A DNA stretch of 10,723 nt from Pseudomonadota bacterium (GTDB lineage Bacteria; Pseudomonadota; Gammaproteobacteria; Steroidobacterales; Steroidobacteraceae). Of this stretch, positions 6,563-10,723 are shown in pieces. The translations under genes and the position numbers were made by a program. Under the pieces are notes generated by a model. That model was given only the letters and a program-made list of their open reading frames with translations. It did no database searches and was not told the origin of the DNA. The stretch's first letter is position 1, and each line of letters begins with the position of its first letter. The stretch lies in NCBI GenBank assembly GCA_018241455.1, contig JAFEDW010000050.1, positions 1-10,723 on the forward strand, read 5' to 3'.

Positions 6563-8410
6563 TCAGAACATGCTCGACGGATCGATGTTCCCGCCATCCT
6601 TCGGATCGCGCGACGGGATGAATTCGCCAGTGATCATCGCGTCGTACCCTTGACCGGGCCCGACCATCGGGTAGACGCCGGCGTCCGGATCGATGATCAC
6701 CTCGAGGAACGCCGGGCCCTGGAACGCGAGGAATTCCGCGATCACGGCCGGCACGTCGGCGCGCCGCTCGAGCCGGCGCGCGTAGTGGAATCCATCGGCC
6801 TGCGCAGCCTTGATGAAATCCTTCTTGTGCAGCGACTTGTCACTGCCCGACAAGCGTCCCTTGAAGAACAGTTTCTGCCACTGCTTGACCATGCCGTCGC
6901 CGAAGTTGTTCAGCACGACGACCTTGACCGGCAGGTTGTAGGTCGTGGCGGTCTCGAGCTCGCCGATGTTCATGCGGATGCTGGCATCGCCATCGATGTC
7001 GATGACCAGCCGGCCGGGATTCGCCACCTGCGCGCCGATCGCCGCCGGCAGCCCGAAACCCATCGTGCCCATGCTGCCCGAGGTGAGCCAGCGGCGCGGC
7101 GCGCCGAAGTCGAACATCTGCGCGGCCCACATCTGGTGCTGGCCGACGCCGGTCGTGATGATCGCCTCGCCGCGCGTGTGGCGGTTGATCTCCTCGATGA
7201 GGTACTGCGGCTGCACCAGCTCGCCCTCGCGCTGGTAGTTCATGCCGTAGCGTTGCCGCAGCGCATCGAGATGCGCGTGCCAGGGCTTGTAGTCGCGCTG
7301 GCGCGCGGCACGCCTGACCGCCGCGGCCAGCGCGCGCAGCGCCTCGGGCAAGCGACCGACATGGCTCCAGCGCGCATTCTTGACCTTGTTGATCTCGGCG
7401 CGGTCGACATCGAGATGCGCGATGGTGCGCGCCGCGTGCGCGAACTTGGCCGGATTGCCTGCGACCCGATCGTCGAAACGCGCGCCGACCGCGAGCAGGA
7501 AATCGCAATCCTCGACGGCGTAGTTCGCCGCCGCGACGCCATGCATGCCGAGCATGTGCATCGACAGCCGGTGCGTGGTATCGATGCTGCCGATGCCCAT
7601 CAGCGTCGTGACCACCGGGATGTCGAGCGCTTCGGCGAATGCGGTCAGCGCCGCGGCGGCTTCGCCGTTGATAACGCCACCGCCGGCATAGATCAGCGGG
7701 CGCTGCGACTCCGACAGCAGTTCGACGAACGCGCCGAGCTGTTCCGGGCTGAGCGTACTCGCATCGAGCGCAGACGTGCGGCGGCGGTAGCCGGGAATCG
7801 GCAGCGTGCCCGAACCACTGAAGGTGCCGGCCCAGTTCTGCACATCCTTCGGGATATCGACCACGACCGGACCCGGCCGGCCGCTGCGCGCGATCTCGAA
7901 GGCCGTGCGCATCGTTGCTTCGAGCCGCGTCGGATCGGTGACCAGGAACACGTGCTTGGCGACCGGCCCCATGATTGCCGCGACCGGGGCTTCCTGGAAC
8001 GCGTCGGTGCCGATCGCCGCGGTCGGCACCTGGCCGCAGATCACCACGATCGGTATCGAGTCGGCCATGGAGTCGCGCACCGGCGTGACCGTGTTGGTGG
8101 CGCCCGGACCCGAGGTCACGAGGCAGACGCCGACGCGGCCGCTGGCGCGCGCATAGCCAGCCGCCATGAATCCGGCGCCCTGCTCGTTGGCCGGGACGAT
8201 CAACGGCACCTCGCGCCCGCCGCCGCGGCGCTGCGCCTCGTTGTACGTGAACACCGCGTCGTAGGTCGGCAGGATCGCCCCGCCGCTGTAGCCGAAGATC
8301 GCGGTGACGCCCTCGTCGGCCAGCACCTGCACGATGATCTCCGCCCCGCTCATGGCCTTGCCGGCCAGCGGGTGCGCGGCGGTCACCGATTTGGGCAGCG
8401 CCTCGTCCAT
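6563..8410 (-). CDS. ilvI: Acetolactate synthase (acetohydroxyacid synthase) large catalytic subunit
   Basis: ThDP/FAD/Mg enzyme that condenses two pyruvates to acetolactate (valine, leucine) or pyruvate with 2-oxobutanoate to acetohydroxybutyrate (isoleucine). It has 615 residues, slightly over the usual 570-600. Visible landmarks are the catalytic Glu (E76 in ANEQGAGFMAAGYARA), TSGPGATN (99-106), GTDAFQE (134-140), the C-terminal ThDP/metal site (GDAS at 474-477 to paired Asn 501-502) and W511 of the V-K-Q-W-Q segment. Some signatures differ from E. coli IlvI/IlvB/IlvG: NEQ for HEQ, FGYSGGA for FGYPGGA, GDA for GDG at the ThDP motif, and a tail ending NIDPSSMF. This points to a divergent acetolactate synthase clade. 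The ATG at 8410 adds about 19 residues before the conserved core; M20 is an alternative. No Shine-Dalgarno is seen. The gene could equally be named ilvB. It diverges from its own small subunit. Confidence 0.94.
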   Translation of the reverse strand: MDEALPKSVTAAHPLAGKAMSGAEIIVQVLADEGVTAIFGYSGGAILPTYDAVFTYNEAQRRGGGREVPLIVPANEQGAGFMAAGYARASGRVGVCLVTSGPGATNTVTPVRDSMADSIPIVVICGQVPTAAIGTDAFQEAPVAAIMGPVAKHVFLVTDPTRLEATMRTAFEIARSGRPGPVVVDIPKDVQNWAGTFSGSGTLPIPGYRRRTSALDASTLSPEQLGAFVELLSESQRPLIYAGGGVINGEAAAALTAFAEALDIPVVTTLMGIGSIDTTHRLSMHMLGMHGVAAANYAVEDCDFLLAVGARFDDRVAGNPAKFAHAARTIAHLDVDRAEINKVKNARWSHVGRLPEALRALAAAVRRAARQRDYKPWHAHLDALRQRYGMNYQREGELVQPQYLIEEINRHTRGEAIITTGVGQHQMWAAQMFDFGAPRRWLTSGSMGTMGFGLPAAIGAQVANPGRLVIDIDGDASIRMNIGELETATTYNLPVKVVVLNNFGDGMVKQWQKLFFKGRLSGSDKSLHKKDFIKAAQADGFHYARRLERRADVPAVIAEFLAFQGPAFLEVIIDPDAGVYPMVGPGQGYDAMITGEFIPSRDPKDGGNIDPSSMF

Positions 8411-8467
8411 GGGCAGAGCCTATCAGCTTGGCACGCCCGCACAAAACTCGGCTATTCTTGCGGGGCC
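8411..8467. promoter_or_regulatory. 57-bp divergent promoter region between acetolactate synthase subunit genes
   Basis: The plus strand has TTGGCA (8428-8433) and TATTCT (8453-8458) with a 19-bp spacer; TATTCT ends 9 nt before the small-subunit ATG. The minus strand has TTGTGC (8444-8439) and TAGGCT (8422-8417) with 16 bp; it ends 6 nt before the large-subunit ATG. The two candidate promoters overlap, so both mRNAs would be leaderless or nearly so. There is no room for a leader-peptide attenuator. Individual boxes are weak matches. Confidence 0.4.
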
Positions 8468-8974
8468 ATGCGGCACATCATCGGCATATTGTTGCAGAAC
8501 GAGGCGGGCGCGCTCGGGCGCGTGGCCGGCATGTTCTCGAGCCGCGGCTACAACATCGAATCGCTGTCGGTCGCGCCCACCGACGACCCGACGGTCTCGC
8601 GCCTGACGCTGGTGACCACCGGCTCGAACGCCGTGATCCTGCAGATCGTCAACCAGCTCAACAAGCTCATCGACGTGGTGCGCGTCGACGACATGACGCG
8701 CGGCGAGCACCTGGAGCGCGAACTGGTGCTGGCGAAACTGCGCGTCGATCCGGCGCGGCGCGATGCGCTGCGCGGCTACGTGGTGCGCACCGGCGGGCGC
8801 GTGCTCGATCCGTCCACCGAAGGATTCGTGGTCGAGTTGCTGGGGAGCGAGGCCGAGGTCAACGGCTTCATGCGCGAAGTCGCCACGCACGGCGAACTGC
8901 TCGAGGTCGTACGGAGCGGCGCGCTCGGCATCAGCCGCCACGCGCGCGCACTGCGGCTGGTCGAACCGGCCTAG
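8468..8974 (+). CDS. ilvH: Acetolactate synthase small regulatory subunit
   Basis: A 168-residue regulatory subunit that activates the large subunit and confers valine feedback inhibition. The N-terminal ACT domain (about 2-76) begins RHIIGILLQNEAGALGRVAG. It keeps N11, G14 and N29, which line the valine site in E. coli IlvH; valine sensitivity is therefore predicted. APTDDPTVSRLTLVTTG follows. Residues about 80-160 are the C-terminal activation domain (VLAKLRVDPARRD... to EVVRSGALGISR). Length fits IlvH (163) rather than the ACT-only IlvN of E. coli (96). The ATG at 8468 is exactly at the family start. GGGG lies only 2 nt upstream, too close for a Shine-Dalgarno. A small-subunit gene normally follows the large subunit in one operon; here it is read the opposite way, 57 bp away. 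It ends 13 bp from the convergent P-II gene. Confidence 0.95.
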   Translation: MRHIIGILLQNEAGALGRVAGMFSSRGYNIESLSVAPTDDPTVSRLTLVTTGSNAVILQIVNQLNKLIDVVRVDDMTRGEHLERELVLAKLRVDPARRDALRGYVVRTGGRVLDPSTEGFVVELLGSEAEVNGFMREVATHGELLEVVRSGALGISRHARALRLVEPA

Positions 8975-8987
8975 CGCATTCCAGGCG

Positions 8988-9326
8988 CTACAGCGCCGAC
9001 GCGTCGGTTTCGCCGGTGCGGATACGGATCACGCGCGCGATCGAGGTCACGAAGATCTTGCCGTCGCCGACCTTGCCGGTCTTCGCCGCGCCGACGATCG
9101 CTTCGACCGCCTGCTCCAGCAGTTCATCGCGCACCGCCACTTCGACGCGGGTCTTCGGCACGAAGTCGACGACGTACTCGGCGCCGCGGTACAGCTCGGT
9201 GTGGCCGCGCTGGCGGCCGAAGCCCTTGACCTCGGTGACGGTCATGCCGGACACGCCGAGCTCGGCCAGCGCCGCACGCACATCGTCCAGCTTGAAGGGT
9301 TTGATGATCGCGGTAACCAGTTTCAT
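8988..9326 (-). CDS. glnB: P-II family nitrogen regulatory protein (GlnB/GlnK)
   Basis: A 112-residue trimeric signal protein that binds ATP/ADP and 2-oxoglutarate and controls targets such as GlnD/GlnE/NtrB or AmtB. It has the full family length. The T-loop is intact (EVKGFGRQRGHTELYRGAEY), with the uridylylation site Y51, and the C-terminal signature TGKVGDGKIFV is present. The tail is RVIRIRTGETDASAL. The start MKLVTAIIKPFKLDDVR and NtrC-type promoter resemble GlnK of pseudomonads, while D54 is as in E. coli GlnB. No amtB is adjacent on either side, so the GlnB/GlnK choice is open. ATG 9326 is fixed by GGGAG 7 nt upstream; the longer frame from 9374 would overlap the sigma-54 promoter and is rejected. 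It is transcribed toward ilvH and ends 13 bp from it. Confidence 0.96.
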   Translation of the reverse strand: MKLVTAIIKPFKLDDVRAALAELGVSGMTVTEVKGFGRQRGHTELYRGAEYVVDFVPKTRVEVAVRDELLEQAVEAIVGAAKTGKVGDGKIFVTSIARVIRIRTGETDASAL

Positions 9327-9333
9327 GCGTGCG

Positions 9334-9338
9334 CTCCC
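9334..9338 (-). promoter_or_regulatory. Shine-Dalgarno of the P-II gene
   Basis: GGGAG on the minus strand, 7 nt before the ATG at 9326. It supports the family-standard start (MKLVTAII) over the upstream in-frame ATG at 9374. Confidence 0.85.
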
Positions 9339-9369
9339 GGCCGGTCGAGGCCTGTCTGGCGGATGGAAG

Positions 9370-9385
9370 TGCACCTTTCATGCCA
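9370..9385 (-). promoter_or_regulatory. Sigma-54 (RpoN) -24/-12 promoter of the P-II gene
   Basis: The minus strand reads TGGCATGAAAGGTGCA against the consensus TGGCACG-N4-TTGCW. The -24 GG and -12 GC are present at the correct spacing; only two defined positions differ. The predicted transcription start is near 9359, which gives a leader of about 33 nt that contains the Shine-Dalgarno. The identity of the gene (P-II) independently fits nitrogen-dependent sigma-54 control. Confidence 0.82.
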
Positions 9386-9447
9386 TGGCGCGCGGTCGCG
9401 ATTTCGCGGGAGGCGAAGGCCAGGGAGCGATACGGATGCTGCGTACG

Positions 9448-9462
9448 GCACCATTTTGGCGC
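9448..9462. promoter_or_regulatory. NtrC-like enhancer site 1
   Basis: GCACC-ATTTT-GGCGC matches the NtrC dyad GCACC-N5-GGTGC at 9 of 10 half-site bases. Its centre is about 96 bp upstream of the predicted sigma-54 start, a normal enhancer distance. It is one of few AT-rich spots in this gap. Confidence 0.6.
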
Positions 9463-9479
9463 GGCGCCTCGCGGCGGCT

Positions 9480-9494
9480 GCCCGCGCATGGTGC
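9480..9494. promoter_or_regulatory. NtrC-like enhancer site 2 (weaker)
   Basis: GCCCG-CGCAT-GGTGC matches the NtrC dyad at 8 of 10 bases, with one perfect half-site. Its centre is 32 bp (about three helical turns) from site 1, which would place two NtrC dimers on one face of the helix, as at the E. coli glnA enhancer. The remainder of the 194-bp gap 9327-9520 shows nothing else I can name. Confidence 0.4.
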
Positions 9495-9520
9495 GCGGCA
9501 GGCGCTTCAACGCCAGGGCA

Positions 9521-10723
9521 TCAGGCCGGACGATGGCGCAGGCTGGTGAGGCGGCCGTCTTCCTCCGCACCTTCCAGCGCGCGCGCGATCTGTGCCCGCT
9601 GCGTGCGCGTCCAGCCGGCCACGGCGTCGACCGGCATCGGCCGGCTGATGTAGTAGCCCTGCGCCAGGTCGCAGCCGAGACGCAACAGCGCGGCCCACAC
9701 ATCCGGCGTCTCGATGCCTTCGGCCACGACCTTCAGCCCGAGGCTGTGGCCCAATTCGATCGTCGTGCGCACGATCGCCTGGTTGCTCGCCGAGCGTTCG
9801 AGGTTCATGACGAAGGCGCGGTCGATCTTCAGTTCGTCGACCGGCAGCGCGTGCAGCTGCGCCAGGCTCGAATGCCCGGTGCCGAAATCGTCGATCGCGA
9901 AGCGCACGCCGGCGGCGCGCAGCTGCTGCATCACCTGCGCCGCGAGCTGCGGCTCGCGCATGATCGCGCTCTCGGTGACCTCGAGCAGCAGCCGGTTAGC
10001 CGGCGCCTGGTGCTGGCGCAGCAGCGCCAGCACGCGCGCCGGCAAGCCGCCGTCGGCAAAATCCGCCGCCGACAGGTTTACCGCCACCTCGAAGTCGAGG
10101 CCGGCGCGTTGCCAGTCGCCGAGCTGCGCGATCGCGTGGTCGAGTACCCAGCGCGACAGGTCCGGCAACACCGAGGCGCGTTCGGCCAGCGGGATGAATT
10201 CAGCCGGCGAGATATTGCCCAGCGTCGGATGCGCCCAGCGCAGCAGTGCCTCGAAGGCCATCGGCGCGCGGTCGGTCATGTTGACCAGCGGCTGGTAGTG
10301 CAGCGAGAGGCCGTTGCCGGCCAGCGCGCGGCGCAACTCGGCCACCAGCAGCACGCGGCGTCGGTGATCCGCGTCGTGCGTCGACTGGTACAGCACGGCG
10401 ATCGTGCCCTGCTCCTTGGCCTGCAGCAGCGCCACGTCGGCCTGCCGCAGCAGGTCCGGCACCGGCACGCGCGGCGCGCGCCATTCACTGATGCCGGCGC
10501 GGATGTCGACGCTCAGGCGCAGGTCGCCGAGCTCGACACCGGCACGCCATTCATCGGCCAGCACCAGCAGGCGATGCAGCAGCTCGCTGTCGTGAAGTGG
10601 CGCGGTCAGCACGAACAGGTCGGCGCCGACGCGCGCGCACGGCGCGAATTCTCCCGACAACGCCGACAAGCGCGCGGCCAGGGCCTGCAACAACCGGTCG
10701 CCGGCCTGGTGGCCGACCGAAGC
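9521..10723 (-). CDS. GGDEF-EAL cyclic-di-GMP phosphodiesterase with degenerate GGDEF; 5' end cut by window edge
   Basis: The last 400 residues of a GGDEF-EAL protein; numbering starts at the first whole codon, 10723. Residues 1-125 are the later part of a GGDEF domain (ASVGHQAGDRLLQALAARL is the region before the active loop). The active site reads R-V-G-A-D-L-F instead of R-x-G-G-D-E-F (GADLF at 33-37), so cyclase activity is very unlikely; it may bind GTP or be structural. Residues about 128-375 are an EAL domain with the expected catalytic set: E158 in EALLRW, N216 in VNLS, E248 in EVTES, D278-D279 in DDFGTG, K299 in LKIDR, E335 in AEGIET and Q355 in AQGYY. It should hydrolyse c-di-GMP. 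Any N-terminal sensor or membrane part lies outside the window. It ends 194 bp before the P-II start. Confidence 0.93.
   Translation of the reverse strand, partial: ASVGHQAGDRLLQALAARLSALSGEFAPCARVGADLFVLTAPLHDSELLHRLLVLADEWRAGVELGDLRLSVDIRAGISEWRAPRVPVPDLLRQADVALLQAKEQGTIAVLYQSTHDADHRRRVLLVAELRRALAGNGLSLHYQPLVNMTDRAPMAFEALLRWAHPTLGNISPAEFIPLAERASVLPDLSRWVLDHAIAQLGDWQRAGLDFEVAVNLSAADFADGGLPARVLALLRQHQAPANRLLLEVTESAIMREPQLAAQVMQQLRAAGVRFAIDDFGTGHSSLAQLHALPVDELKIDRAFVMNLERSASNQAIVRTTIELGHSLGLKVVAEGIETPDVWAALLRLGCDLAQGYYISRPMPVDAVAGWTRTQRAQIARALEGAEEDGRLTSLRHRPA

Noticed and set aside
6552..6566. CTGA/TCAG inverted repeat at the convergent ends of the amidohydrolase and ilvI
   Set aside because: Three of four pairs come from both genes ending in TGA; too short for a terminator.
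6650..8974. 774-residue plus-strand open frame running into the small-subunit gene
   Set aside because: Only its last 168 residues (from 8468) are real (IlvH). The rest is antisense to the acetolactate synthase large subunit and shows no domain. A genuine fusion is not supported.
8972..8990. Inverted repeat TAGCGC/GCGCTA spanning both stop codons of the convergent ilvH and P-II genes
   Set aside because: Considered as a bidirectional terminator. Two convergent TAG stops give three of the six pairs automatically, the stem is short and no T-run follows.
8996..9007. Perfect 12-bp palindrome CCGACGCGTCGG near the 3' end of the P-II gene, followed by TTT
   Set aside because: A palindrome of this size is expected by chance a few times in 10 kb of GC-rich DNA, it lies in coding sequence and the T-tract is too short for a terminator.
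9327..9374. 16-residue N-terminal extension of P-II from ATG 9374
   Set aside because: The family starts at MKLVTAII, a Shine-Dalgarno precedes 9326, and 9374 lies inside the predicted sigma-54 promoter.
9501..9514. GGCG-CTTCAA-CGCC as a terminator after the GGDEF-EAL gene
   Set aside because: Only a 4-bp stem and no T-run; not distinguishable from background in GC-rich DNA.

Overview
The window is about 10.7 kb of gene-dense, high-G+C DNA (roughly two thirds G+C by eye, with GC-rich third positions and very long antisense shadow frames). The gene set suggests a Gram-negative proteobacterium, probably a gammaproteobacterium of the Xanthomonadales/Steroidobacterales/Nevskiales kind. It has a long-form IlvA, a BamA/TamA-type outer-membrane protein, a P-II protein behind a recognisable sigma-54/NtrC promoter, and a GGDEF-EAL protein. 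The lineage is an inference. No rRNA, tRNA, CRISPR, insertion sequence or phage gene was seen.

Layout. Positions 1-3355 hold four minus-strand genes that read as one transcription unit: a small two-helix membrane protein resembling a K+-channel pore, a short degenerate alpha/beta-hydrolase whose GTG start overlaps the previous stop, a coiled-coil protein with a C-terminal FHA domain, and ilvA (threonine deaminase, cut by the left edge). Positions 3459-6555 hold two plus-strand genes: a single-POTRA BamA/D15-family outer-membrane protein and an exported metal-dependent amidohydrolase whose codon use differs from its neighbours. Positions 6563-8974 hold acetolactate synthase split into divergent genes: the large subunit on the minus strand and the small regulatory subunit on the plus strand, 57 bp apart. 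Positions 8988-9326 hold a P-II signalling gene (minus strand), convergent with the small subunit. Positions 9521-10723 hold a GGDEF-EAL protein (minus strand, cut by the right edge) with a degenerate GGDEF site and an intact EAL site.

How they work together. IlvA and acetolactate synthase catalyse the first two steps of isoleucine synthesis, and acetolactate synthase also opens valine and leucine synthesis. P-II senses 2-oxoglutarate, ATP/ADP and, through uridylylation, glutamine status. Its 194-bp upstream region holds a near-consensus sigma-54 promoter, a well-placed Shine-Dalgarno and two NtrC-like sites about 96 and 128 bp upstream of the predicted start, 32 bp apart. The window therefore brings amino-acid synthesis and nitrogen sensing together, though nothing shows that they are co-regulated.

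Most unusual points: the separated, divergent acetolactate synthase subunits; the pore protein whose selectivity filter reads G-M-G-P; the truncated hydrolase without a nucleophile serine; a recurrent TA-N3-T hexamer just upstream of start codons that lack a Shine-Dalgarno, which suggests leaderless mRNAs; and the nitrogen-control region of the P-II gene. I saw no clearly new multi-gene system.
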